Source of the DNA: Pseudomonas laurylsulfatiphila
GTDB taxonomy: Bacteria > Pseudomonadota > Gammaproteobacteria > Pseudomonadales > Pseudomonadaceae
Reading direction: 5' to 3'
Assembly (NCBI RefSeq): GCF_002934665.1
Contig: NZ_NIRS01000003.1
Span: forward strand, 434,001 to 498,000
DNA: 64,000 bases
Below, in pieces: positions 36,294-44,782 of this stretch. The translations under genes and the position numbers were made by a program. Each line of letters begins with the position of its first letter. Positions within the stretch are counted from its first letter, which is position 1. The notes under the pieces were generated by a model. It saw nothing but the letters and a program-made list of their open reading frames with translations, did not search any database and was not told the DNA's origin.

Positions 36294-37646
36294 TTAGACG
36301 AACAGCGACAACAACAGAATAAAGCCCAGGCCCACCACCGACAGGATGGTTTCCATCGCCGTCCAGGTCTTGAAGGTTTCAGCCACGGTCATGTTGAAGT
36401 ACTGCTTCACCAGCCAGAAACCGGCGTCGTTGACGTGCGACAGGATCAGGGAACCGGCACCGGTGGCCAGCACCAGCAACTCACGGTTCACACCCGGAAT
36501 CATCCCCACCACCGGCACCACGATGCCGGCGCCAGTGATGGTCGCCACAGTCGCAGAACCGGTGGCGATACGAATCACCGCCGCCACCAGCCAGGCCAGC
36601 AGGATCGGCGAGATCTGTGCGTTCACCGCCATGTGGCCGATCACGTCACCCACACCGCTGGTCACCAGCATCTGCTTGAAGCCACCACCGGCACCGATGA
36701 TCAGGATGATCGCGGCGGTCGGCGCGAGGCTGGCATCGAGCCATTTCATCATCTGGCTGGAACCGATGCCCTGCTTGTAGCCGAAGGTATACAGCGACAG
36801 CAGCAATGCCAGCAGCAACGCCGAAATCGGGTGACCGATCAGGTCCATGAAGGCGCGGAAGATGTTGCCATCGGGCAGCACCACGTCGGCAAAGGTCTTG
36901 AGCAGCATCAGGAACACCGGCAGCAGCACGGTCACCAGCGTGATGCCGAAGCTCGGCAGCTCAGCCGAATCCGTTTCGCGCGCCAGTTGATCCACCAGTT
37001 CCTGGTTCGGATGACCGGGAATGTGCTTGGCAATGAACGTACCGAAGATCGGGCCAGCGATGATGGCGGTTGGCAGCGCAACGATCAGGCCGTACAGAAT
37101 GGTCTTGCCGATGTCGGCACCGAACACCCCGATAGCCAGCAGCGGACCCGGGTGCGGCGGCACCAGGCCGTGTACCGCGGACAGACCCGCCAGCAGCGGG
37201 ATACCGATCTTGATGATCGACACGCCAGTGCGGCGGGCGACAATGAACACCAGCGGGATCAGCAGCACGAAGCCGATTTCGAAGAACAGCGGAATACCGA
37301 CCAGGAACGCCGCGAACATCATCGCCCACTGCACCTTGTCCTTGCCGAAGGCGCGGATCAATGTCTGCGCAATCTGATCCGCACCGCCCGATTCGGCCAT
37401 CATCTTGCCGAGCATCGTGCCCAGCGCGAGGATGATGCCGACAAAACCAAGCACGCCACCGAAGCCGTCCTGGAACGCCTTGATGATGGTGCCGATCGGC
37501 ATGCCGGAGGTCAGCCCGAGGAAGGCTGCGGCGATGATCAGGGCAAGAAAGGGGTGCAACTTGAACTTGGTGATCAGGACGATAAGCCCGATCACCGTGA
37601 CCACTGCATCGAGCAGCAGGAACGTCTCGTGGGACATGCCAAACAT
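36294..37646 (-). CDS. gntT: gluconate permease (GntP family)
   Basis: 450 residues, about 12-14 membrane helices, GntP family H+/gluconate symporter of the inner membrane. Recognisable segments are LHPFLALIIAAAFLGLTSGM, HGLVPPHPGPLLAIGVF, and IGAGGGFKQMLVTSGVGD with SGVG; ATGSATVATITGAGIV near the end. AGGAG nine bases upstream supports the start. gntK lies 81 bases upstream on the same strand, so the two form an operon repressed by the divergent LacI-type GntR. Confidence 0.95.
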   Translation of the reverse strand: MFGMSHETFLLLDAVVTVIGLIVLITKFKLHPFLALIIAAAFLGLTSGMPIGTIIKAFQDGFGGVLGFVGIILALGTMLGKMMAESGGADQIAQTLIRAFGKDKVQWAMMFAAFLVGIPLFFEIGFVLLIPLVFIVARRTGVSIIKIGIPLLAGLSAVHGLVPPHPGPLLAIGVFGADIGKTILYGLIVALPTAIIAGPIFGTFIAKHIPGHPNQELVDQLARETDSAELPSFGITLVTVLLPVFLMLLKTFADVVLPDGNIFRAFMDLIGHPISALLLALLLSLYTFGYKQGIGSSQMMKWLDASLAPTAAIILIIGAGGGFKQMLVTSGVGDVIGHMAVNAQISPILLAWLVAAVIRIATGSATVATITGAGIVVPVVGMIPGVNRELLVLATGAGSLILSHVNDAGFWLVKQYFNMTVAETFKTWTAMETILSVVGLGFILLLSLFV

Positions 37647-37727
37647 TAGGGGTGTCTCCTGGTTGTTGTTGTTATTAAAGCGGGTTAATCAGAAGCCGCG
37701 AGGACAGCGCTGTCTTTGCAAGCACAG

Positions 37728-38261
37728 TCATACCGCCTGCTTCAGGCCGTGCGCCTGCCACCAGACATGAGCCTGCGCAGCCAGTTGCTCGACACTATGG
37801 GTCGAAGCATCCAGCGCCAGGGTCAACGGCTCGCCGACGGGCGATTCGAGGGTGGCGAACTGGCTGTCGATCAGAGTCGACGGCATGAAGTGGCCCGGCC
37901 GATGGGACACACGGTCGGCGGCCACCTCGGGGGTCAACTCAAGGAACACGAAGCCCAGGCCCGGCAAGGCGCTGCGCAGACGTTCGCGATAGATGTGTTT
38001 GAGCGCCGAACAGGTCAGCACCGGGCGCTCGCCCTTGGCGTCGACACGGCGCAGTTCATCGCACAGGCTGTCGAGCCAGCCGGCGCGGTCTTCATCGTTC
38101 AGGGGGATCCCCGCGCTCATCTTTTCGATATTGGCGGCAGGGTGGAAAGAGTCGCCTTCAATGGCCGTAGCGCCGCTCAGTTGGCACAGGGCCTCGCTGA
38201 CGCACGTCTTGCCGCAACCGGCAACGCCCATGATGACCAGGGCGGTGATGGGATGGTTCAT
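37728..38261 (-). CDS. gntK: gluconokinase
   Basis: 177 residues. It phosphorylates gluconate to 6-phosphogluconate, the entry to the Entner-Doudoroff pathway. The P-loop is GVAGCGKTCVSEAL, followed by IEGDSFHPAANIEKMSAGIPL and DDEDRAGWL-like text, LTCSALKHIYRERLR and VSHRPGHFMPSTLIDSQFATLE, all standard for GntK. First gene of the gntK-gntT operon; an AGCGCTACCTT operator overlaps its leader. Confidence 0.96.
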   Translation of the reverse strand: MNHPITALVIMGVAGCGKTCVSEALCQLSGATAIEGDSFHPAANIEKMSAGIPLNDEDRAGWLDSLCDELRRVDAKGERPVLTCSALKHIYRERLRSALPGLGFVFLELTPEVAADRVSHRPGHFMPSTLIDSQFATLESPVGEPLTLALDASTHSVEQLAAQAHVWWQAHGLKQAV

Positions 38262-38279
38262 GTAACACCTCAGCGCGCA

Positions 38280-38297
38280 GACAGCGCTACCTTTGCC
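38280..38297. promoter_or_regulatory. GntR operator copy 1
   Basis: GACAGCGCTACCTTTGCC lies about 20 bases upstream of gntK. It repeats the core of the site at 38431 and contains AGCGCTA-N-CTT, which as reverse complement (AAG-N-TAGCGCT) agrees with the GntR target reported for P. aeruginosa, as I recall it. Confidence 0.7.
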
Positions 38298-38430
38298 AGT
38301 TATGACACTAGACCAAAAGCAGAAGTTGCCGACGCCTTTCTTGTCATTTTGTGGGTTGCAGCAGGTTAGGTCCCAACGCCAAAAAGCGAGGATCAGGCGA
38401 ACCCTCGCTCACGCATTTGCAGCTGCATCG

Positions 38431-38448
38431 AGACAGCGCTACCTTAGT
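38431..38448. promoter_or_regulatory. GntR operator copy 2
   Basis: AGACAGCGCTACCTTAGT fits the full recalled consensus (AC-N-AAG-N-TAGCGCT read in reverse). It lies 29-46 bases upstream of gntR, consistent with autoregulation. Confidence 0.72.
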
Positions 38449-38476
38449 GCCTTGAATTTTGTTTGGCAAGCCGTCG

Positions 38477-39508
38477 ATGAACACAACCAAAAACGATAAA
38501 AATACCCGCACCACTGGCCGCCCTACCCTGAACGAAGTTGCCCGACTGGCCGGCGTCAGCCCGATCACCGCCTCCCGCGCCCTGCGTGGCGTCAGCACCG
38601 TGGCCACCGAACTGGTGGAAAAAGTGCAGAAAGCGGCGCTGGACCTCAACTATGTCGTCAACCCTGCCGCCCGCGCCCTGGCCTCGGCCCAGAGCCATTC
38701 GGTGGTGGTGTTGGTGCCTTCATTATCCAATTTGCTGTTCATCGATACCCTGGAAGCCATTCATCAGGTTTTGCGCCCCAAGGGCTTCGAAGTGCTGATC
38801 GGCAACTTCCACTACTCACGTGATGAAGAAGAAAACCTGCTGCGCAACTACATGGCCTATCAGCCACGCGGCTTGCTGCTGACCGGGTTCGACCGCACCG
38901 AAAGTTCGCGGCGGATGATCGAAGCCAGCAACATTCCCTGCGTGTACATGATGGAACTGGACAGTGCGGCCGGGCTCAATTGCGTTGGCTTTTCGCAACT
39001 GGCGGCCGGCGAAACGGCGGCCGAGCACTTGCTGTCTCGCGGTCGCAAACGCCTGGCCTACATCGGCGCGCAACTGGACCAGCGCACCTTGCTGCGCGGC
39101 GAAGGTTTCCGCAAAGCCCTGCAAAAGGCCGGTTTGTACGACCCGGCGCTGGAAGTGCTGACGCCCCGCCCGTCTTCGGTGGGCCTTGGCGGCGAATTGT
39201 TCCTGCAGATGATCGCCAGCCACCCGGATGTCGATGCGATCTTCTTCGGCAACGACGACCTGGCCCAGGGCGCGCTGCTCGAAGCGATGCGACACGGGAT
39301 CAAGATCCCCGAGCAAGTGGCGATCCTCGGCTTCAACGACCTGCCCATGTCCGAACACATGGTCCCGCGCCTGAGCAGCATCAACACCCCACGCGAAGCC
39401 ATCGGCCGCCGCGCGGCCGAGCAGATGCTGACGCTGATGGCCGGCAACACCGTGGCCAGGCCGGTGCAGGACATGGGGTTTGAGTTGAAGGTGCGGGAGA
39501 GTACATAA
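38477..39508 (+). CDS. gntR: LacI-family gluconate regulator GntR
   Basis: 343 residues. LacI HTH at residues ~15-65 (RPTLNEVARLAGVSPITASR, LVEKVQKAALDLNYVVNPAA) and a periplasmic-binding-like effector domain (HSVVVLVPSLSNLLFIDTLE, then VDAIFFGNDDLAQGALLEAM, SSINTPREAIGRRAAEQML). It would repress gntK-gntT and itself and release on gluconate or 6-phosphogluconate. The ATG at 38477 fits homologues; a TTG six codons earlier is unlikely. Confidence 0.94.
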   Translation: MNTTKNDKNTRTTGRPTLNEVARLAGVSPITASRALRGVSTVATELVEKVQKAALDLNYVVNPAARALASAQSHSVVVLVPSLSNLLFIDTLEAIHQVLRPKGFEVLIGNFHYSRDEEENLLRNYMAYQPRGLLLTGFDRTESSRRMIEASNIPCVYMMELDSAAGLNCVGFSQLAAGETAAEHLLSRGRKRLAYIGAQLDQRTLLRGEGFRKALQKAGLYDPALEVLTPRPSSVGLGGELFLQMIASHPDVDAIFFGNDDLAQGALLEAMRHGIKIPEQVAILGFNDLPMSEHMVPRLSSINTPREAIGRRAAEQMLTLMAGNTVARPVQDMGFELKVREST

Positions 39509-39541
39509 GCACCTGCATCAATTTGGTCAGGCAAAGGACAT

Positions 39542-39673
39542 TGTGGCGAGGGGGCTTGCCCCCGTTCGGCTGCGGAGCAGTCGCAATCCGGCTCACGGGG
39601 TTGAACTGTATGACCGCAGTGTCTGCCTTGGGGTCGCTTCGCAACCCAACGGGGGCAAGCCCCCTCGCCACAG
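39542..39673. repeat. long inverted repeat pair (GGCGAGGGGGCTTGCCCCC type)
   Basis: TGGCGAGGGGGCTTGCCCCC at 39544-39563 and GGGGGCAAGCCCCCTCGCCA at about 39652-39671 face each other, with inner arms around GGCTGCGGAGCAGTC and GTCGCTTCGCAACC. Same family as 4359-4493. Between convergent genes. Confidence 0.85.
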
Positions 39674-39700
39674 GGAAGGCCTTTCACCCTCGCTCAGTGT

Positions 39701-39949
39701 TCAATCCTGCGGATCGAGGTTATCCAGCACACGATTCACCGCCAGTTCCGCCAGCATGATGATCTGTGCGATCGCCAGTGCCGTGTTGCGCTGGCTGCCT
39801 TCCAGAAACGTAGCAAAGTCATTGGTCATCACACTCGCCGAGGCCAGTGATTCGCAGGCGTGCGCCAACAGCGTTTCGTTATTGATGCCGGGTGAGATGG
39901 AGAACATCGGGCTGGGATTGCGTGGGGGGTTGGGCGTGGGTTTGAACAT
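39701..39949 (-). CDS. DUF6124 family small protein
   Basis: 82 residues, a Pseudomonas-typical small family of unknown function. The protein has a Pro-rich N-terminus (MFKPTPNPPRNPSPMF), then ALAIAQIIMLAELAVNRVLD, a helix that may be amphipathic. AGGAG seven bases upstream fixes the start. Its ~250-base leader is unusually structured (see next entry), so expression is probably regulated after transcription starts. Confidence 0.85.
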   Translation of the reverse strand: MFKPTPNPPRNPSPMFSISPGINNETLLAHACESLASASVMTNDFATFLEGSQRNTALAIAQIIMLAELAVNRVLDNLDPQD

Positions 39950-39959
39950 GGCAATACTC

Positions 39960-40160
39960 CTAGAGTGATGGAGCTGCCACGTCTCGCTGCGATACGAAGG
40001 GTGGCAGCTGTACGCGGGTCGCAGACCGGGACTCTAGAACCCGGTAGACCCGAAGGTCTCCCACGCACAGCCGCCATAATGTGAACTGATCACGAATGGT
40101 GGACGCTATGCGTCTAGAGATACCCGGGCTGCGAAACCCGATCGCTGAATTTGCAGCGAC
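39960..40160 (-). ncRNA. highly structured leader upstream of DUF6124 gene (candidate cis-regulatory RNA)
   Basis: Seven consecutive perfect stems lie in 190 bases: AGCTGCCAC/GTGGCAGCT (39972-40009), ACCGGG/CCCGGT (40025-40045), AGACC-CGAA-GGTCT (40046-40059), GTGA/TCAC (40081-40093), GACGC-TAT-GCGTC (40102-40114), CGGG/CCCG (40125-40140) and TCGCTG/CAGCGA (40142-40159). The first ends about 10 bases from the DUF6124 ribosome binding site. The strand is assigned from the downstream gene. A 98-codon ORF (39960-40256, minus) crosses it but looks incidental. No named RNA family is recognised. Confidence 0.55.
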
Positions 40161-40335
40161 ACGGAACGATAGAGTCCGGATACCAGGCGCACAAGTCGGC
40201 GGATTCTGGCGTAGTTGTAGGCAAGGGTGCAAGAAAGCGTAACCTGCACAACTCATCTGAAGCCGCTCTCCTACAGCGCCTTCCTACATGCCACCACCTA
40301 CAATTGCCTGTACGTCATTCTCGCTGGAGCAGAAC

Positions 40336-40974
40336 ATGGAACATGCACTGAAGATTCTCGGCAAGGCGTCGTCCATCAACGTCAGAAAAGTCCTGTGGAC
40401 CTGCGAGGAACTGGGCATCACCTACGAACGCGAGGACTGGGGCAGCGGCTTTGCTTCCACCCACAGCCCGGAGTTCCTCCGGTTCAATCCCAACGCGCAG
40501 GTACCGGTGATCATCGATGAGGCCGGGGTGTTATGGGAGTCCAATACCATCTGCCGCTACCTGGTGGGCAAACACCATCACCATCATACCGAGCTGCTGC
40601 CTACCGAACCGGCCGCCCGCGCCCGGGTGGAACAGTGGATGGATTGGCAAGCCACCGAGCTCAATCCGTCCTGGAGATACCCGTTCATGGCACTGGTGCG
40701 CAAGGACCCGGAATTCCAGGACCCGCATAGCCTCGAGGTCGGCATTCGCGGCTGGAACCAGAAGATGGCCATCCTCGAACATCAACTCTCGACCACCAAG
40801 GCCTATGTCGCCGGACCGCGGTTTACCCTGGCCGACATCGTCATCGGCCTGTCCGTCAATCGCTGGCTGATGACCCCGATCGAGCGTCCGGATTACCCCG
40901 CCGTCGATGAGTATTTCAAGCGCCTGGCGCAACATCCTGGTTTCCTGAAGCATTGCTGCAACGGCTTGCCTTGA
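40336..40974 (+). CDS. glutathione S-transferase family protein
   Basis: 212 residues. The N-terminal thioredoxin-fold domain (LKILGKASSINVRKVLWTCE, NPNAQVPVIID with the cis-Pro, and LWESNTICRYL with the Glu-Ser glutathione motif) is followed by an all-helical C-terminal domain (FTLADIVIGLSVNRW). GGAG six bases upstream supports 40336. An odd HHHHH stretch occurs after VGK. Substrate unknown. Confidence 0.92.
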   Translation: MEHALKILGKASSINVRKVLWTCEELGITYEREDWGSGFASTHSPEFLRFNPNAQVPVIIDEAGVLWESNTICRYLVGKHHHHHTELLPTEPAARARVEQWMDWQATELNPSWRYPFMALVRKDPEFQDPHSLEVGIRGWNQKMAILEHQLSTTKAYVAGPRFTLADIVIGLSVNRWLMTPIERPDYPAVDEYFKRLAQHPGFLKHCCNGLP

Positions 40975-41122
40975 ATGGCCGCAGGTTGCCGCCCGGCGGC
41001 AACCGCTGACCGAAATCCTGCTAGCACTCTCACGCTAACCATTTGATTTTGTTGTCTTTAATCCACGAGGCACGCTATTTGCTGAGACCACGCATCGCCA
41101 TCACCCACAAGGTCTCTTCATC

Positions 41123-41656
41123 ATGTTGGTCAGTGCAAAACAATCGCTGGTGACCCCACTCCCCAAGCGTCCCGGTGACGAGCCCTCCGCCGATGCCGCC
41201 GCCGGTCTTCAGGGCGGCATGCAGGCGGTCATCGCCCAGGCCATGCAAAACAATGTGCAGGCGCAAACCACAGCCACCCAGCAGGTGCAGGACTCCGCCA
41301 CCCGGATCGCCACGCAGCACGTCAACGAGGCGAGCAAGATCAGCGACAACGTCGACGAAGCGTTCGCCAAGACCCGCGTGAACCTGCAAGCGACAGACTC
41401 CATCAGGCTCAACGAAGGCTCGGCCACCGCCGAATTCAAGGACTACATGAGCAAAACACCTGAAGAGCGTCTGCGCGACAGAATCCTGAAGGAGATGGGC
41501 ATTACCGAGGAAGGCCTGAAAGCCATGCCGCCGGAGAAACAACAGGCGGTGGCGCAAGAAATTGCCGATCGCATGAAGGACAAAATGCAATTGGCGCAAG
41601 CAGAGAAAGACAACGGTAGCAGTCAGGTGGTCGACAAGCTCCTCGCCTCGCTCTAA
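41123..41656 (+). CDS. unknown soluble protein
   Basis: 177 residues, not recognised beyond likely Pseudomonas-lineage homologues. It has no signal peptide or membrane segment. Residues ~30-90 are Gln/Thr/Ala-rich helices (MQAVIAQAMQNNVQAQTTAT), and ~105-160 (EFKDYMSKTPEERLRDRILK, GITEEGLKAMPPEKQQAVAQ) look like two further helices. The acidic-basic helical tail resembles that seen in some secreted or stress proteins, but no function is proposed. AAGG is upstream. Confidence 0.65.
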   Translation: MLVSAKQSLVTPLPKRPGDEPSADAAAGLQGGMQAVIAQAMQNNVQAQTTATQQVQDSATRIATQHVNEASKISDNVDEAFAKTRVNLQATDSIRLNEGSATAEFKDYMSKTPEERLRDRILKEMGITEEGLKAMPPEKQQAVAQEIADRMKDKMQLAQAEKDNGSSQVVDKLLASL

Positions 41657-41692
41657 CCACTGCGCGATAAAAAAGGTCCCACGCCCGGGACA

Positions 41693-41784
41693 CTGTGGGA
41701 GCGAGCTTGCTCGCGATGGCGGACTGTCAGGCACCCCTTATGTGACGGTCCCATCGTTATCGCGAGCAAGCTCGCTCCCACAAG
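41693..41784. repeat. REP pair (inverted)
   Basis: CTGTGGGAGCGAGCTTGCTC near 41693 and GAGCAAGCTCGCTCCCACAA near 41764, between convergent genes. Confidence 0.9.
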
Positions 41785-41846
41785 GTTTGCAGTGTTTCAA
41801 CTGACTGGCAGTGCCCTCTACCGGGACCCTTTGTCAGTTACCGCGA

Positions 41847-43166
41847 CTAGTTCAGTTGCAACGTCGAGTTGAACTGACTGATCGCATCCACCACATGCCG
41901 TGAGCCCTGCTGGATTTCCAGGATCACTTCCCCGGCCTCGTTCGCCAATTCCACGCCCAGGCCGGTTCGGCTCAGGCTCGATTGCATGCTCGACACCGCG
42001 CTCAGCGACAAATCGTGGTTCTTGCGCACTACCTCGACGATCTCCAGCGTCGCCTGGCTGGTACGCGCCGCGAGGCTGCGCACTTCATCGGCCACTACCG
42101 CAAACCCGCGCCCGTGCTCACCGGCCCGTGCCGCTTCAATCGCCGCGTTGAGTGCCAGCAGGTTGGTCTGATCGGCAATGCCGCGGATGGTCTGCACGAT
42201 GGTGCCGATGATGTCGGACTGTTTGCTCACGGCATCGATACTCACTGCCGCTTCGTTCAGGTCGCGGGAAATGTCCTGGATGATCTGCACTGTCTGCTGC
42301 ACCACTTCTGACCCCTTGCGCGCACAGACGTCGTTTTGCACCGAGGTGCTGTGGGCCGATTCAGCGGCGGTTTGCAGGGTGGTCATCTGGTGAGTGATGT
42401 CGCTGGCAAACTTGACCACTTTGTACAAACGCCCCTTGGCGTCGAACAAGGGGTTGTAGGACGCTTCGAGGAATACCGTCTGACCTTGCTTGTTCCTGCG
42501 CTCGAAACGATGGGAGTGATACTCGCCGCGGTTGAGCGAAGCCCAGAAATTGCGGTAGCCCTGGGACTCGGCTTCGGCACGGTGGCAGAACAGGCTGTGA
42601 TGCTGCCCCACCACTTCGTTGAGCGAGTACTGCATGGTTTTCAGGAAGTTGTCGTTGGCGCTGATGACCTTGCCTTCAGGCGTGAATTCGATGACGGCCA
42701 TGGAGCGGCCGATCGCGGCGAGTCGGCTTTCGTTTTCGTGCTCCTTGTTGACCCGGGCAGTGATGTCGGTAGCGACCTTGATCACGCTCTTGACCTGCCG
42801 GTCGGGGCCCAGCACCGGCATGTAGCTGGCTTCGAGCCAGATTTCACGGCCGCTTTTGTGCAAGCGCAAAAAGGTCCCGCTCAGCGGCTCGCCCCGCGCC
42901 AGGTCGCGCCACAGTTTGGTGTAGTCGTCGCTGCGGTAGAACTGCTCTTCACAAAAAATCCGGTGATGCTTGCCGCGCACTTCTTCGGCGCTGTAACCCA
43001 TGGCACTGCAAAAGTTCTCGTTGGCATCGATGACGATGCCGTCCGGGGTGAATTCAATCATCGCCATCGAACGACTGACCGCCGCCAGCTTGGCGTTGGC
43101 CTCGGTCAGCGCACAGCTGAAGCGTTCGATTTCCAGCAGGTCAGCCTTGTGATGTAGGTTGAACAT
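41847..43166 (-). CDS. soluble PAS-PAS chemoreceptor, BdlA-like
   Basis: 439 residues with no transmembrane segment. Two PAS domains in tandem ([20 protein letters not shown] and [20 protein letters not shown] start them; both end with PAC-type segments) are followed by an MCP signalling domain with [20 protein letters not shown]. This layout and length match the biofilm dispersal regulator BdlA of P. aeruginosa (family knowledge). The PAS repeats are similar to each other, suggesting duplication. It would respond to an intracellular redox or energy cue. Confidence 0.88.
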   Translation of the reverse strand: MFNLHHKADLLEIERFSCALTEANAKLAAVSRSMAMIEFTPDGIVIDANENFCSAMGYSAEEVRGKHHRIFCEEQFYRSDDYTKLWRDLARGEPLSGTFLRLHKSGREIWLEASYMPVLGPDRQVKSVIKVATDITARVNKEHENESRLAAIGRSMAVIEFTPEGKVISANDNFLKTMQYSLNEVVGQHHSLFCHRAEAESQGYRNFWASLNRGEYHSHRFERRNKQGQTVFLEASYNPLFDAKGRLYKVVKFASDITHQMTTLQTAAESAHSTSVQNDVCARKGSEVVQQTVQIIQDISRDLNEAAVSIDAVSKQSDIIGTIVQTIRGIADQTNLLALNAAIEAARAGEHGRGFAVVADEVRSLAARTSQATLEIVEVVRKNHDLSLSAVSSMQSSLSRTGLGVELANEAGEVILEIQQGSRHVVDAISQFNSTLQLN

Positions 43167-43652
43167 TGTTGTATCACCTTCCGCGCGATTTTTTGATTGA
43201 TGAAAGTTGCAGGTCTTTCACATCCACCACTACGTTCCGTGGAACAGGCACACGCATCCCTCCAAAAAGAAGGACTAGTCAGGTGATAAACGATGATCAA
43301 TCGGAGGGTCCTTACAGCGACACGCTCATCAAGACATCCTTCTCTTGATAGCCCGCATGCGGGCCAGCCCTAACAGATTCGAATCCAAGTCCATTTAGCG
43401 CACGGCTGCCTGTTTTCAAGTGTTGGTGCCTTTGATTCCGCACTCTGGCGGCAAGACGACCGCCTCATCACGGTCGAAATGGCTTGTTACACCTGATCAT
43501 AGACAGCGACGAAGGGCTTGCAAGGCCACTAGTCGGCCAGTATCGAGCAGAAAAACGATTCAGCGAATTGTTGCTAATTGAGCCTGGCCAGAGTGCCGGC
43601 GTCTGGCGGGACAAGCGGCATTGGCCGCCGAATTGGCGTAAGACTTTATATC
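43167..43652. other. long intergenic region without a recognisable gene
   Basis: About 485 bases before the REP pair. Both strands lack an ORF with convincing composition. It contains a T-rich start after the BdlA-like gene promoter region and a small palindrome CCCGCATGCGGG near 43353. It may hold the promoter of the chemoreceptor and an unseen small RNA; no stronger claim can be made. Confidence 0.5.
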
Positions 43653-43746
43653 GAATCGCGAGCAAGCTCGCTCCCACAGGATTTTGGGGTTCCCAAATAC
43701 TGCGTCCGCCGCAGTTCCACTGTGGGAGCGAGCCTGCTCGCGATAG
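43653..43746. repeat. REP pair (inverted)
   Basis: GAGCAAGCTCGCTCCCACAG near 43660 and CTGTGGGAGCGAGCCTGCTC near 43720. Confidence 0.9.
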
Positions 43747-43768
43747 CTACTTTCCAGGCACTACAAAA

Positions 43769-44782
43769 CTACAAGCTGGCACTCACCCTGCTAGCCACCT
43801 CCCCCGGCACCCAGCCCTTCCACACCTGCGGTTGATCACGCAAAAACGCTTCGGCGACTTCGCGGGGTTTCTGCCGTTTTTCACTCATCTGGCCCAGGGT
43901 CTGGTTCAACAGATCAATCGGCAGGTCGACCTTTTCGAAGAACGTCACCAGGTCCGGGTATTGCGCCTTGAACGGTGCCGACACACCGATGGCCAGGCTC
44001 GCCGGCATCGAGCGCGTGCCTTTGGGGTTCGGGTTGTTGGCGTCGGCCAGGGTTTTCCAGGCTTCGGCGTCGAACGGCGGTTCGTCGAGCTTCACCAGTT
44101 TGAATCGCCCCAACAGCGGTGTCGGCGACCAGTAGTAGAACAGCACCGGTTTGCCACGGCGGATCGACGACGCCACTTCTGCGTCCAGCGCTGCGCCGGA
44201 ACCGGTGCGGAAGTTGACGTAGGTGGCGGTCAGGTCATAAGCCTTGAGTTTCTGGCTGTTGACGATTTCCGAGGTCCAGCCGGTGGGGCTGTTGAGGAAG
44301 CGTCCGCGACTCGGGTCTTCAGGGTCACGGAATACATCCTTGTACTTCGCCAGGTCGGCAACGGACTTCAGCTCCGGGGCCAAGGGCTTGATGCCGCGCT
44401 CGGGATCGCCCTTGATCACGTACTCCGGCACCCACCAACCTTCGGTGGCGCCTTTGACCGTGTCGCCGAGGCCGAAGACCTTGCCCTCGGCGGCAGCCTT
44501 GACCCAGGCCGGGCTGCGTCCGGCCCACTCTTCACCGATGACCTGGATATCGTTTTTGGCCAGCGCCGCTTCCAGGCTGACGGTGCTGCCCGGCAGCGTG
44601 TCGGTCGGGTAGCCGTAACCTTTTTCAACGATCAGGCGCAGGATTTCGGTGATGAGGCTGCCGCTTTCCCACGTGATGTCGCCAAAGTGGATAGGCGCAG
44701 CTTTTTCTGTGGCCGATGCCGGGTGGGACAACAGGCTCAGGGCCAGCAGCGAACTGCCGAGCAGGGTTTTGATCGATCTCAT
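43769..44782 (-). CDS. glycine betaine/choline-type ABC substrate-binding protein
   Basis: 337 residues. A signal peptide (IKTLLGSSLLALSLLSHPASA) leads into an OpuAC/ProX-type periplasmic binding domain: IHFGDITWESGSLITEILRL, GYPTDTLPGSTVSLEAALAK, IQVIGEEW, and LFYYWSPTPLLGRFKLVKL. Quaternary-ammonium binding is expected from family knowledge. There is no permease or ATPase gene next to it. Its ATG overlaps the stop of the ECF sigma gene (ATGA), an uncommon partner. Confidence 0.9.
   Translation of the reverse strand: MRSIKTLLGSSLLALSLLSHPASATEKAAPIHFGDITWESGSLITEILRLIVEKGYGYPTDTLPGSTVSLEAALAKNDIQVIGEEWAGRSPAWVKAAAEGKVFGLGDTVKGATEGWWVPEYVIKGDPERGIKPLAPELKSVADLAKYKDVFRDPEDPSRGRFLNSPTGWTSEIVNSQKLKAYDLTATYVNFRTGSGAALDAEVASSIRRGKPVLFYYWSPTPLLGRFKLVKLDEPPFDAEAWKTLADANNPNPKGTRSMPASLAIGVSAPFKAQYPDLVTFFEKVDLPIDLLNQTLGQMSEKRQKPREVAEAFLRDQPQVWKGWVPGEVASRVSASL

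Noticed and set aside
39960..40256. 98-codon minus-strand ORF over the DUF6124 leader
   Set aside because: Composition (many Arg, Ser, Cys, Pro) and lack of a ribosome binding site do not support a protein, and the run of hairpins explains the sequence better. Kept as a rival explanation in the leader finding.
43353..43364. CCCGCATGCGGG palindrome after the chemoreceptor promoter region as a terminator
   Set aside because: No T-run follows on either strand and no gene ends there.
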